64,000 nucleotides of DNA from CAVWDI01 sp963753725 (GCA_963753725.1 CAVWDI010000001.1:1-64000); one strand, 5' to 3'. Shown: positions 44,600-54,196, numbered from the stretch's first letter. Program-made: numbers and translations. The notes: a model not told the origin generated them from the letters alone.

Positions 44600-46175
44600 C
44601 CACTAGCTCCAAATCGCTCACAGTAGGGTAATCAAATCCTGTTGCTGCAGTTATCAACTGCCATAATTCTTTCAGTTTCATCCCGTATCCTGGAAAATAA
44701 CACAGACAGGCGCTGTCCCATACCGCTTTGTCAGCCTGGTGATCACGGAAAAGCTTGGGTTTTCCATCGATTGCTAAAGGATCAGCGGAACCGCTGAACA
44801 ATTCCCCAAGCGGAGCGCCGCGCAGGTGACATGCGCCTCGCTCAGATACTGCGTAAGCCAATGCGGTTCCCTTTGCAGCATTAGGATGATATGCAGGCAT
44901 TTCAAGACCTTTAACATGCATGGCAAATGATTGCGCTTCTGGATACTGCTGCAGGATAGAATTAACTCCCTGGGATAGCCACTTTCCGCATCCTTCTACC
45001 TTCGCCATTTTTTCTACAAGTGCCAGCGCCGATTCTTGGTCTCCAAATTTTGGCGCAATCCCATCCAATTCCCCTTCGCTGATTAATCCCTTTTCAAACA
45101 ATTCCATCACAAAGCCTACGACACATCCAGCGCTTATCGTATCTATCCCATATTCATCACACCACCAATTCATGCGGATAATTGCATCCCGGTCACCTAT
45201 CGCGCAGTTCGGTCCTAATGCATAAATCGTCTCATATTCTGGACCTTCAATAATCTTTCCATCTTCTAAAGGATGGGTGTATTTTCCACAGGCGATTGGA
45301 CAACCAAAACATGCATAATCCTTCGTCCAATTATTATCTTTAAATTTCCTTCCTGTTATCTCACCAGCAAATTCAAATTGACCGCTCTGGAAATTACGGG
45401 TTGGTAATGCACCCATCACGTTGATAATATCCAGGATATTAGCTGTGCCCTGTTTATTTAGTAATGACGTTTCACTCGACATACGCACAGAACGGAAGGC
45501 GAGCTGTAGTGCCCGCCGATACTTCTCAGGATCATGAACCTGCACGTATCCATTTCCCCGGGTAACGATTGCTTTCAGGTTCTTCGAGCCCATCACAGCC
45601 CCGACCCCGCCGCGCGCCAGGGCTCGCGTTTCATTAAAAATACCTGCAATATTGCGCTGTTTTTCACCCGGTGGACCAATTACCAGCGATTGCCAATCAC
45701 TCCCATATTCATTCTTTAATTGCGTTGTGGTCTCAGTGATATTCTTTCCCCACAAATTTTCCGCCTCTTTTATTACTACACAATCATTATCGATTTCTAA
45801 TATTACTGATGTGTCTGCGGCGCCAGATAATACCAATGCATCATAACCGGCATATTTAAGCTTTTGTCCCCAATAACCCCCGCAATATGAGTCGCTGTAG
45901 GTACCGGTCGCAGGACTAAGAGTCGTACAACCAAAACGACCAGCAGTTGGCGCAGTTGTACCTGTCAATGGACCATTATAAAATATAAGGCGGTTTTCAG
46001 GACCAAGTGGATCAATACTTGTTGCTTGCTCTGTGTATAGCAGCCACGCACCTAATCCTTTTCCACCCAACACTAAAGGCATTGTCTTTGTTGGTAAAGG
46101 AGTTACATTTATTTTCCTATTTGACAAATCAACCCTCAGGATCCGGTCACAATAAGCTCTTTTTTGAAGGTCCAT
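44565..46175 (-). CDS. Aldehyde:ferredoxin oxidoreductase (tungsten), main part
   Basis: Oxidises an aldehyde to the acid with a W-bispyranopterin centre and a [4Fe-4S] cluster. Motifs: RVDLSNRKINVTPLP, GGKGLGAWLLY, NGPLTGTTAPTAGR, ARGGVGAVMGSKNLKAIV, cluster ligands CFGCPIACGKY with a later Cys in SACLCYFPG, and pterin-site RGACHLRGAPL. Reassembled length about 610, normal. ATG overlaps the stop of the aldolase-ferredoxin gene (TAATG), giving coupled expression; that protein carries four [4Fe-4S] clusters and is the likely electron partner. Substrate unknown. Confidence 0.92.
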   Translation of the reverse strand: MDLQKRAYCDRILRVDLSNRKINVTPLPTKTMPLVLGGKGLGAWLLYTEQATSIDPLGPENRLIFYNGPLTGTTAPTAGRFGCTTLSPATGTYSDSYCGGYWGQKLKYAGYDALVLSGAADTSVILEIDNDCVVIKEAENLWGKNITETTTQLKNEYGSDWQSLVIGPPGEKQRNIAGIFNETRALARGGVGAVMGSKNLKAIVTRGNGYVQVHDPEKYRRALQLAFRSVRMSSETSLLNKQGTANILDIINVMGALPTRNFQSGQFEFAGEITGRKFKDNNWTKDYACFGCPIACGKYTHPLEDGKIIEGPEYETIYALGPNCAIGDRDAIIRMNWWCDEYGIDTISAGCVVGFVMELFEKGLISEGELDGIAPKFGDQESALALVEKMAKVEGCGKWLSQGVNSILQQYPEAQSFAMHVKGLEMPAYHPNAAKGTALAYAVSERGACHLRGAPLGELFSGSADPLAIDGKPKLFRDHQADKAVWDSACLCYFPGYGMKLKELWQLITAATGFDYPTVSDLELVGERVSNSCACI

Positions 46176-47467
46176 TACTCGAATTCCTTCCGTTCATCAA
46201 CATAGATTGCCCCGGTTGGGCAAATGAAAGTACATTCCGGTTCACCGCCGCATAAATCACACACAACCGGATACCAGTCCAAGAAGCTGCCATCCTCTTT
46301 TTGTATGCCTTGATCACTGTGGAATATTACGTTGGTAGGGCAGATATCAACACAATCGCCGCATGCGATACATTTTTCGATCAAAAGTTCAACAGCTCCA
46401 GTTTCCGGATGCCACCTTAAAGCATCTGTTGGGCAAACATCCAAGCACTTCTTACACAAGGTGCAGAACATAACTTTATGATGTCCGGGATTTTTGCCGG
46501 GTTCAATGAACAACCGGCTCAGATGAGTGCTGTATCCTCTACCATCGTGACTTGCCACACAGGCTGTCACACATAATTCGCACCCGGTGCATTTGGCGGG
46601 ATGAGCTTTTAATCTCAGATAGTCCCATTCTTCTGTTCTTAAAGCACGTTCAACAGACCATCCTCTATGAGCAATACCGCACAACTGCTCTATCAATGCT
46701 TGCGGGTCTGGTGACTTGGTTACATTTCGGCCCAATAAGCATCCATTACCGCCTGCTTCTAAACCCTCAGCGAATAACTCCAGTGCATCACGCTCGTTGT
46801 CAGACCTCGCGCCGCCTAATACCAGCACCGGCACCTTTGAAACATCGACCAACCTTTTGAATGTGTCAACATCTCCCGTGTAAGGTATCTTCAATGCATC
46901 GGCGCCCATCTCCACGCACATGCGGGCACCTAAGGTGAGGATATCGACAATATTTGCGCCTGTTACCTGACCTCCCACAGCCAGTGGTTCCATAATACAG
47001 GGAAGTCCAATTTGATGACATTCTTCCGCAAATTTTGCGCATACTTCGATCCCATCTCTCTCAACTTCATCGTTGTAACCCAGAAATAGATAAATCGTAA
47101 TAGCAGTTGCGCCTAATTCCAAAGCTTGTTCAGCCGTCAAAACCTTCTGGTGTTTTAGCTTTCGCTGTGGGACAGAATTTGCCACGTTTGAAGTGCCTAA
47201 GCGCGGCATATTCATCCAATCGGCGCGAATAATCAATGCCGGTCCGTTACGACCTTGGAAGTATTCAGACAAACGCATCGCCTGTCCCGGACTCAACAGA
47301 ATGCCATCCACACCACCCTGAACTACCTGATCAACAATACTGCGTAAGTTCACAACATTGGATGTGACATCACTCATGTATCCGTGATCGGCAGCCACAC
47401 AAACAGCGCGCCCATCCCCATATCGATTGAAGAGCCGGTCCATTCGTACCTGTAAACCTGATTGCAT
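46175..47467 (-). CDS. DhnA/LsrF-type aldolase fused to four-cluster ferredoxin
   Basis: Residues 1-270: class I aldolase barrel of the DhnA/FbaB-LsrF family, with CVAADHGYMSDV, GVDGILLSPGQAMRL, ALIIRADWMN and the Schiff-base Lys in GADALKIPYTGD. Residues about 295-430: four [4Fe-4S] motifs, CTGCELCVTAC, CTLCKKCLDVCP, CIACGDCVDICP and CDLCGGEPECTFICP, the layout of HycB/AorA-type electron-transfer subunits. AorA serves tungsten aldehyde oxidoreductases in other bacteria, and the gene here is coupled to one. The fusion suggests that an aldehyde from aldol cleavage is passed to the oxidoreductase. The frame is intact across the join, so the fusion is not an indel artefact. Confidence 0.9.
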   Translation of the reverse strand: MQSGLQVRMDRLFNRYGDGRAVCVAADHGYMSDVTSNVVNLRSIVDQVVQGGVDGILLSPGQAMRLSEYFQGRNGPALIIRADWMNMPRLGTSNVANSVPQRKLKHQKVLTAEQALELGATAITIYLFLGYNDEVERDGIEVCAKFAEECHQIGLPCIMEPLAVGGQVTGANIVDILTLGARMCVEMGADALKIPYTGDVDTFKRLVDVSKVPVLVLGGARSDNERDALELFAEGLEAGGNGCLLGRNVTKSPDPQALIEQLCGIAHRGWSVERALRTEEWDYLRLKAHPAKCTGCELCVTACVASHDGRGYSTHLSRLFIEPGKNPGHHKVMFCTLCKKCLDVCPTDALRWHPETGAVELLIEKCIACGDCVDICPTNVIFHSDQGIQKEDGSFLDWYPVVCDLCGGEPECTFICPTGAIYVDERKEFE

Positions 47468-47477
47468 GGGAAGCTCC

Positions 47478-48263
47478 TTAACCTTGTTCCCGGATTACAA
47501 CGTTCGGGTGAGTGATTTGAGCAATAGATTGTAAAATTCCCATTTTTTCCTTCTGGGCAAAGATCCTCTCATCCAACCATACACCTCGCGCACCGATATC
47601 CAGAGCATTTAATAATATGGCTTGATCTCCTGAAATATCAGGTGGTTTAACCCAAACAGGCATTTCCGCCGCCATTTTAACAATCAATTCGAATGACTCC
47701 ACTCCCGGCCAGGGTATGGCAGCCCCATCTGCTCCGGCCTCTAAAGCATAAGATACACCCAATTCGATTGCTTTGTTACGCAAGACCACTCTTTCCCCGA
47801 TAGGCTGTACGTCTAGAATAAGTGGAAGGCCAGTTTGACTGCCCTTTATTGCATATTGGACTGACTTTTTTAAGCAATCCGCTTCGATATTTTCTTCGTG
47901 ACCTAGTAGAAAATAAAGCACCATTGCGCTTGCGCCCAAGTCCAAAGCGTGTGTAGTATCTAATAGTGTGGTGTGATGAATTGTTTCTGGAGGTAAAACA
48001 AAATCCTCATCCCTGATTGCATTTGTCCAATCAGCGCGAATTAGTAGGGCAGCATCTCCGCGTGTTCGTCCTGCCAAGACTCGGCTTTGACCTGGACTGG
48101 TAATAATCCCATCAACCATAGGGAGCAGTGGTTCGACCGACTTTCTAAATTCTTCTAGACCCATTATTGGTCCCAAAGATAGTCCAGCGCTTGTGTCCAC
48201 AATCAAGCTGCGGTCATCAATTGGATTAAAGAATTCTTTCATCCGGTAAGATTTACTGATCAT
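47478..48263 (-). CDS. DhnA/LsrF-type aldolase homologue lacking the catalytic lysine
   Basis: A 261-residue paralogue of the barrel encoded next: LPMVDGIITSPGQSRVLAGR, ALLIRADWTNAIRDEDF, LLDTTHALDLGASAMVLYFL and GADGAAIPWPGVESFEL. The Schiff-base Lys (ALKIPYTGD in the paralogue) is Ala here and the ADHG motif reads DTSAG, so ordinary aldolase chemistry is not expected. It may be a non-catalytic partner or have another reaction. Start 48263 follows GAAGG. 10 bases upstream of the aldolase-ferredoxin gene. Confidence 0.82.
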   Translation of the reverse strand: MISKSYRMKEFFNPIDDRSLIVDTSAGLSLGPIMGLEEFRKSVEPLLPMVDGIITSPGQSRVLAGRTRGDAALLIRADWTNAIRDEDFVLPPETIHHTTLLDTTHALDLGASAMVLYFLLGHEENIEADCLKKSVQYAIKGSQTGLPLILDVQPIGERVVLRNKAIELGVSYALEAGADGAAIPWPGVESFELIVKMAAEMPVWVKPPDISGDQAILLNALDIGARGVWLDERIFAQKEKMGILQSIAQITHPNVVIREQG

Positions 48264-48278
48264 AATTCACCTTCATTC

Positions 48279-49565
48279 TTATCCATCTTGCTCAACATCC
48301 AAATAAGGTATGGTCAATGGACCTTCTGGCAGCACACAAATGCGTGTTTCGGGTCCATATTTGTTGATTAATCCTTCGACCGTTTTTTCAATATTATGGC
48401 TTGCTTTAAATTGCGCGCTTTCAATTTGCTGTCCGCTTAAGCCATCGCTGTAAATATAAACATCCGCATGAAGTTGGATTTGAGCCTGGACCTGGACCTG
48501 CCATTGGTCGTGAGCAGAATATCCAGTCTGGGAGACCATTTCAATAATCCCATCCGGTGATCCCCCATTGTGCAAAAGTTCAGCATATCGACCATGGTCA
48601 GGCAGCCCATCTTCACAGGCTGTGGCAATTATTATCACGCCTCCCCTTTTTACAATCTGCTTGGCAGCGCTTAATCCTTTCACAGATTGATAAAGGTTTT
48701 GATCGAGCGGATATCCGCTGTTTGTTGTTATTACAATATCATAAGGTTCATCGATTGGAACCATTGCAGATTGTTGGACAAACTCGCACCCTTTTTTATG
48801 GCTTTTTTCCATATTTCCTGCAAAAACACCTGTGATCTCCCTGTTTGAATTCAGCGTCACATTTAGCAAGAAAGTGGGCTCCGTCATTTTTGCAACTTCC
48901 AGCATTTCCTCCCAGATCGGATTGCCGTAGGTAATCCCCCATGTTGCATTCGGATGGGCAATCATCTCGAATCCATGATTGGTAAAAACGCTTTCGGATC
49001 CTGACAGAGAAGGTAGGATCGCTTTGGGTCCGCCGCTGAAACCTGCGAAGAAATGCGGTTCTATAAACCCGGTGAGTATCTTAACATCCGCTTCCATATA
49101 GGAACGGTTGATACGCACCGGATGACCAAACGAAGTTTTTCCAATGGAGATCAGGTTTTGACCATCGAAGCAATCATGCTGGGTGCAGCGGTAATTTTCC
49201 ACTATAAAATCGCCCAGCATACCTCTCAATTCCTCATCAGTTTGAGATCGATGCGTCCCCAGTCCATTCAATAGTGTGATTTCATCCCGTTTAATACCCG
49301 CTGTTTCTAATTCATCCAGGATTACAGGCAAAATGCGTTCATTTGGTGTTGCTCTGGTAATATCCGTGTGAACAATCACAACACTGTCACCAGGATTTAC
49401 ATGATCAGATAAGGGTTTTGTTCCAATTGGTGAGCGCAGTCCTGAACGAATCGCTGCGGATTCATCCACTAAACCAGGAACAAATTGCGGCTTTATTATT
49501 TCAATATTATTATGAAACAGCGTTATGCTGTGACCATCGCGCCCGTATGAAAGGTCAATATCCAA
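48279..49565 (-). CDS. larA: LarA-family nickel-pincer racemase/epimerase
   Basis: A 428-residue LarA homologue. Conserved: VIVHTDITRATPNERILPVI, LLNGLGTHRSQTDEELRGML, and FIEPHFFAGFSGGPKAILPS, which contains the His and the Lys that tethers the pincer cofactor in lactate racemase. A conserved His follows in TNHGFEM. LarA homologues racemise or epimerise various 2-hydroxyacids, so lactate is not certain. No larB, larC or larE cofactor genes are in the window. Start is TTG 49565 after GAGGT; first gene of the aldolase/AOR operon. Confidence 0.88.
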   Translation of the reverse strand: MDIDLSYGRDGHSITLFHNNIEIIKPQFVPGLVDESAAIRSGLRSPIGTKPLSDHVNPGDSVVIVHTDITRATPNERILPVILDELETAGIKRDEITLLNGLGTHRSQTDEELRGMLGDFIVENYRCTQHDCFDGQNLISIGKTSFGHPVRINRSYMEADVKILTGFIEPHFFAGFSGGPKAILPSLSGSESVFTNHGFEMIAHPNATWGITYGNPIWEEMLEVAKMTEPTFLLNVTLNSNREITGVFAGNMEKSHKKGCEFVQQSAMVPIDEPYDIVITTNSGYPLDQNLYQSVKGLSAAKQIVKRGGVIIIATACEDGLPDHGRYAELLHNGGSPDGIIEMVSQTGYSAHDQWQVQVQAQIQLHADVYIYSDGLSGQQIESAQFKASHNIEKTVEGLINKYGPETRICVLPEGPLTIPYLDVEQDG

Positions 49566-49702
49566 TATTTACCTCGGTAAATTATTTAGTATGTACATAT
49601 ACGTTTAAGTTCTATATTCAAAACCCTAATCTCTCAGCCATCTTGCATAAATGTCTGTGGATTAAATCAAAGTTCAGGATATAACAGTTTATAGAAAAAT
49701 GA

Positions 49703-49738
49703 ATAAAAAAAATGAGGGCTGATCAAACAGCCCCCATT
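49703..49738 (-). terminator. Rho-independent terminator after the creatininase-like gene
   Basis: On the minus strand AATGGGGGCTG (49738-49728), loop TTTGAT, CAGCCCTCATT (49721-49711) with one mismatch, then TTTTTTT. It ends the operon entering from 60 kb and separates it from the larA-AOR unit. Confidence 0.9.
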
Positions 49739-49759
49739 AATTCTCACACTTTAATCCAA

Positions 49760-50689
49760 TTATAGTACGCGGTCCACAAACTCACGGTTATGAACTTCCA
49801 CCGGTACCATCATCAATTCCATAATTCCCAGCGCCACATGTGTAGAGAGTCGTCTAAACGCCTCTTCACCTTTTTCCTTCGTCGCTCGGAGTGGATTTCC
49901 AATTACACCGCTCTCGATAAATTCGTGGTGGTCCATCGGAAATGTGAAATACTTGTATCCATCAAATTCCACATCAGGCAATCCGTCTTTCTTCTCGAAT
50001 GTCTTTGGCAGGAATTCAGGGATATGAGCCCTGGTAAAATCCGCCCGGTCCATACGGACATACTTCTCATTCCAGGCTAAATCCTGGGAAGTTTCTAATT
50101 CGCTGGAGTGCCATCCAGGTGTCTCATCCCATGGATTTTCCATTAATCCTTCCAGAATTCCGACATAATTCTCCATATATGGTTTTACGAAACTTATCAA
50201 TGCGCCAGTTTCATAGCGCAGTTTTCGCAGCACGGGATCAATTACTTTTACATTAGAGCCATGCCCATTGATAAAAATAATTCGGTTGAACCCGTGATGG
50301 ATCAAACTGCGAGCTACATCATTTACCAAATTAAGCAGAACGCTGCTGCGAATGGTGATCGTACCGCGCCCCATTCCGGGTTTGTGCATATGCTGGGGTG
50401 AATATCCCATCCAAATAGGTGGAGTATGTAAAACTCCAATCATCTCCGAAACCCGGCTGGAAATCTCAATTGCGGTTATGGTGTCCGTCAGGATTGGCAG
50501 ATGTGGGCCGTGCTGTTCAAAACTTGCCATTGGAACAAGGATGGTATCCTTTTCTTTCAAGTATTCTTGAACATCAACATAAGATATATCACCAAGTTCC
50601 CATGATAGAAACTTTTTCCGGAACGCTTCATCTCCTTCTGTAAGATGTGGGATGTCCCGGTAATCACGATCGTTGCCTGTAAGCATCAT
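49760..50689 (-). CDS. Creatininase-fold amidohydrolase
   Basis: A 309-residue creatininase/MftE-family protein. Metal-binding motifs: VPMASFEQHGPHLPILTDT and RIIFINGHGSNVKVIDPVL, with the later acidic motif WHSSELETSQDLA. The family hydrolyses cyclic or linear amides (creatinine, formamide intermediates, mycofactocin precursor). Two start codons in tandem (50689 and 50686) follow AAGGAG; the gene starts right at the UPF0261 stop. Real substrate unknown. Confidence 0.88.
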   Translation of the reverse strand: MMLTGNDRDYRDIPHLTEGDEAFRKKFLSWELGDISYVDVQEYLKEKDTILVPMASFEQHGPHLPILTDTITAIEISSRVSEMIGVLHTPPIWMGYSPQHMHKPGMGRGTITIRSSVLLNLVNDVARSLIHHGFNRIIFINGHGSNVKVIDPVLRKLRYETGALISFVKPYMENYVGILEGLMENPWDETPGWHSSELETSQDLAWNEKYVRMDRADFTRAHIPEFLPKTFEKKDGLPDVEFDGYKYFTFPMDHHEFIESGVIGNPLRATKEKGEEAFRRLSTHVALGIMELMMVPVEVHNREFVDRVL

Positions 50690-50690
50690 A

Positions 50691-51917
50691 TTACTCCTTA
50701 GTCATTAAGTTTATAAATAATTCTGCGACCGCTTCCCCGAATTGCGGATCGTTTATATGATTTTCATAGGTGATAATTTTAATATCACCCCGTAAATTCG
50801 CTTTTAGAATGTCCAGAAACGCTGCATCGGCTTCAGGGTTCCAAAAAGGTCCACCTGCTACATTCGGGATAGATAATCCACGTGTGGGTACCGCTACGAT
50901 CACACGACCTTTTGATAGATTTAACCGCTCGGCAAAAAGATCACCCAGCGCAACCATCTCTTCATGGCTGGCTCGCACTAAAGTGTATTCAGGATTGTGA
51001 TCGTAGACCGGACGATCTTGAAGTTCGGCCGGGATCGAACCTGCATGGAATACACTAAAATCAATACAGCCTGGAACGATCACCTGGGGTAAACCAATCA
51101 GACCAACTCGTTTGAGTCTATCCGGGCCGCCATCGTGTATCCCGCCTGTCATTGGATCGTAGGTTTCATTTGTGGTGAAGTCGATCACGCCCACAAATTG
51201 ACCGGCTTCGGCAAGTTCCTCCATCGCAGGTCCACCCACCCCATTGGAATGGAATATAACCGCCTCGTAACCGCTTTCAGCTAATCGTTCCTTAAGCGCC
51301 ATCACTGCTGTAGTAGTGTTTCCTAACATCGTGACAGCTACGAATTTATCATCCTTAGCTGGAGCTGGCAGTTCATGCCCATGCTCAACCAATCCCTTGA
51401 GTGCGGCGGCAACATTATCAAATATGGTCGTAGCAATCGGATTCAAACCAAGAATATCCACAATCGAATGCAGGACAAAAATATCGCTGGTGCCAACCAA
51501 TGGGTCAAAATAGTGTTTTCCAGAAGCTATCGGGGAAACCAGCACCTTTGGTACACCAACCGGCAGAACCATCATCGTAGCGGCGCCCATTACCGCTCCC
51601 TCTGCGCCGCCCATACTAACAATTGCATCGAGATTACCCTGGGAATACAATTCTAATACCAGGTTCTTGAGAGCCTCCCTCATGCCTTCGACAGCTTTAC
51701 CGCGGCTGCCTGCATTTTGGAGCGCCTCAATCGTTGTGCCGCCGAATTTTGCCGCCTCAGCATGAGTGATATCAGGAACAATATTTATCGGTTCACCGAT
51801 GATTCCTGAATCAATGACGGTAGTGTCAAGCCCAAGTGTTTGTAGTTGATCTCGTAAATATGCAATCTCAGGACCTTTGGTATCCAATGTTCCAATAATT
51901 ACAACATTTTTACCCAT
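50691..51917 (-). CDS. UPF0261/Tm-1-like protein
   Basis: About 408 residues. ATG 51917 (MGKNVVIIGTLDTKGPE) follows GGAGA; an earlier in-frame start at 51941 is less likely. Conserved: IVSMGGAEGAVMGAATMM, LVSPIASGKHYFDPLVGTSD, VIFHSNGVGGPAMEELAEAG and the end VAVPTRGLSIPNVAGGPFW. Tm-1-like proteins have a nucleotide-binding N-terminal domain; bacterial members occur in sugar-acid and aromatic catabolic clusters without a proven reaction. Paired with the creatininase-like gene. Confidence 0.85.
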   Translation of the reverse strand: MGKNVVIIGTLDTKGPEIAYLRDQLQTLGLDTTVIDSGIIGEPINIVPDITHAEAAKFGGTTIEALQNAGSRGKAVEGMREALKNLVLELYSQGNLDAIVSMGGAEGAVMGAATMMVLPVGVPKVLVSPIASGKHYFDPLVGTSDIFVLHSIVDILGLNPIATTIFDNVAAALKGLVEHGHELPAPAKDDKFVAVTMLGNTTTAVMALKERLAESGYEAVIFHSNGVGGPAMEELAEAGQFVGVIDFTTNETYDPMTGGIHDGGPDRLKRVGLIGLPQVIVPGCIDFSVFHAGSIPAELQDRPVYDHNPEYTLVRASHEEMVALGDLFAERLNLSKGRVIVAVPTRGLSIPNVAGGPFWNPEADAAFLDILKANLRGDIKIITYENHINDPQFGEAVAELFINLMTKE

Positions 51918-51971
51918 TGATGGTTCTCCACTTGGTTTCAATCGGGTGTACAGACATTAAAAATGCCACCA

Positions 51972-52010
51972 GAGCATATGCACAAGGATAACCATAATGT
52001 GCATATGCTC
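51972..52010. repeat. Perfect 13-bp inverted repeat
   Basis: GAGCATATGCACA (51972-51984) and TGTGCATATGCTC (51998-52010) with a 13-base loop, between the sugar epimerase gene and the UPF0261 gene. On the minus strand a T5 lies nine bases beyond the stem. It may be a partial terminator or a processing hairpin inside the operon. Confidence 0.65.
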
Positions 52011-52081
52011 GTTTAATGAAATATCTTTAGGTGCAAAGGAACTGAGTCAAACTCTGTTCTTTTGCTTGATAAAATCCGCTT

Positions 52082-52966
52082 TTAGATCAAAGGCAGCAGG
52101 GTGTCAGCACAGGTCTTGACTTGCCAGCTGTAAAATTCTTCCGTCAACAGGCTTGATCCATGCTCCTCAATGAACTTTTTCTGCTCAGGTGAAATATCCA
52201 CCGGGTTCGTTTCAATCGCATCCGGATACGGATTGGCAGGAGTGCGGTCAATCGGCGCCACAAACTCAACCGTTAACGCGCCATCATAACCAATTGACTT
52301 CAAGGTGTCCACTATTGCAGCCCAATCCCAATGTCCTTGACCGCAAGCGAAGCGGTTGGTATCGGCAACATGGAAATCAACCAGCAAACCTTTTGCCGAC
52401 CGAATAAATTCTAGTGGATCTGCCTCTTCGATATTCAAGTGGAAAGCATCCAGGCAAACACCGCATTCTGGACCAGTAGCTTTTGCCAGTGCAATCGCCT
52501 GAGCTGCGCGTGAACAAAAATAGGTTTCAAAGCGATTGATCGGTTCGACAGCCAATTTCACACCCTCTTTCAGGGCATGCTCGTAGACCTGCTTCATACT
52601 GTCAACAGCCCATTCCCATTCTTCTTCTGGTGTACCATCTGCGCTTATCTTGCCGACTGTTGCTGGAACTATGGTCATTTCATATCCATCCAATTCCTTG
52701 ACCATCGTCACGCAGTCATTGGTATACTGCACGGATTTTGCACGCTGCGCTTCATTCTTGGCAACCAGGTTGCGGTCCTCAAGCATCAAGGTAACAGCGC
52801 CCCAGCAGCGGATTCCGTTATCCTTCAAAACCTGGCGGACTACTTTTGTATCGTAGGTATACGGTTCACCACTGATTTCGATACTCTCGTATCCATACTT
52901 AGCCAGGCGAGCCACCGTCACTTCGATGGGCTCTGCCCTCATCCAATTGTGCATTGATAGATGCAT
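52082..52966 (-). CDS. Sugar phosphate isomerase/epimerase (xylose-isomerase-like TIM barrel)
   Basis: About 294 residues. ATG 52966 is fixed by AGGAGG; longer in-frame starts are not supported. Metal ligand motifs of the ketose 3-epimerase group: KLAVEPINRFETYFCSRAAQ, CGVCLDAFHLNIEEADPLEF and VDFHVADTNRFACGQGHWDW, then ALTVEFVAP. Likely epimerises a free or acidic ketose using Mn or Mg. Preceded by the FAD/Fe-S oxidase genes in one operon. Confidence 0.85.
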   Translation of the reverse strand: MHLSMHNWMRAEPIEVTVARLAKYGYESIEISGEPYTYDTKVVRQVLKDNGIRCWGAVTLMLEDRNLVAKNEAQRAKSVQYTNDCVTMVKELDGYEMTIVPATVGKISADGTPEEEWEWAVDSMKQVYEHALKEGVKLAVEPINRFETYFCSRAAQAIALAKATGPECGVCLDAFHLNIEEADPLEFIRSAKGLLVDFHVADTNRFACGQGHWDWAAIVDTLKSIGYDGALTVEFVAPIDRTPANPYPDAIETNPVDISPEQKKFIEEHGSSLLTEEFYSWQVKTCADTLLPLI

Positions 52967-53064
52967 TTTTGTACCTCCTAAAAATATAAGTTTTGATTTT
53001 CTTGCTTGGTTATTTTTAAACAATGATAAACCCAATTTAACCAATTTGGATCCACCAAAAATAC

Positions 53065-54163
53065 CTATTCAATTTGTTCTGCCAATAATTCATACATCCC
53101 TTTCAATCGAATTTCACCGCCTTCCACTACCTCTAGTAATTTCGACAATGTTCCAGGGTCTTCACATATAAGTAAATGCGCACCGGATTCTTGAGCATCT
53201 CTCATTCGTGAGTGCGTTAAACTTTTCTGCCAGCTCTGGTTTTGTAAATTGTAACGCGGTACTTCCGACTGGGTGAGCTCTCTCACACCGCCAGTAAAGT
53301 TCACGCTTTTGACCTTTGAAAACTCCTTCCAGTAATTTTCGCGGCGCATTATTACGGCTGGGATTCCTTACGGCATGCGTTGGATCGACATATGCATATG
53401 GTACATCTTCATCTTTCGTCCGGAATTTAATATTTCCCTCTTCGTATTGATCTGCTAGAAATTGGATCACTTCAACAACCTTTATATCAGCCGGCCAGGG
53501 GATATCCAACCTTTCCTCATACAGCTGGCTGAACGTGAAGTAATCACCTGGAGAGAGGACAAACAACCTTTCAACACCACATGCCGCTAATTCTTCGAGG
53601 ATTGAATTCGCCAATTCTTTGGCCCTATCAAAAAGACCCAGCGAACTGGCCATAAAACCATTATTCTTACCAGCTCCAATTAATACCGGCTCAATACCTA
53701 GGGCGGCCAGCAGCTTCAATACACTTGGTATAGACTCAGGCCACAGATATTGCGCTTCATCACCCACAAATAAGGCATCTTTACCTTTGACTGAATTCGT
53801 CTCAGGTAAATTCTTCCCAAAAGGTGTCTTCCATGTCTTAAAAGAATCGTTCAATTCATATACAATTTCAGGTGCCAGGTTTTTTCTAACTACCTCTCCC
53901 CGCACGGCTGCAATTGCAGCCGGTAGTGGTTGGTCAGTTACACAATGAGCGCGTGAATTCCCGCTGTCAGGATCACTGTACAGTACATCCACAGATTCCT
54001 GGTTCCATTCCAATTGGCCTCTTTCCACCGAAGCGATCAGGAGGCCCATTCCATGCGGGGACAGTGTTTCACTGTGAGTAATGTACTCCAGCGGTGCAAT
54101 ATGCCGGCACATCAGGCAGTAACGGCAGTTTTCTGCAGTCTGGATAGCTTTTTCAATTTGCAT
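53065..54163 (-). CDS. Fe-S/CCG-type subunit of the adjacent FAD oxidase, frameshifted
   Basis: About 366 residues after correcting one shift in a T run near 53218 (LAEKLTHSRMRDAQESGAHL in place of LAEKFNALTNERC). The N-terminus has CRYCLMCRHIAP for an Fe-S cluster; the rest resembles CCG/GlcF-type (Fe-S) reductase subunits (ELYWRCERAHPVGSTALQFT, HLLICEDPGTLSKLLEVVEG). Uncorrected frames are 53162-54163 and 53065-53349. It starts 33 bases after the FAD oxidase and probably carries its electrons to a membrane acceptor. Confidence 0.75.
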
Positions 54164-54196
54164 AAATTCCCTATACTAATTTCTAAAAAAAAAAAT

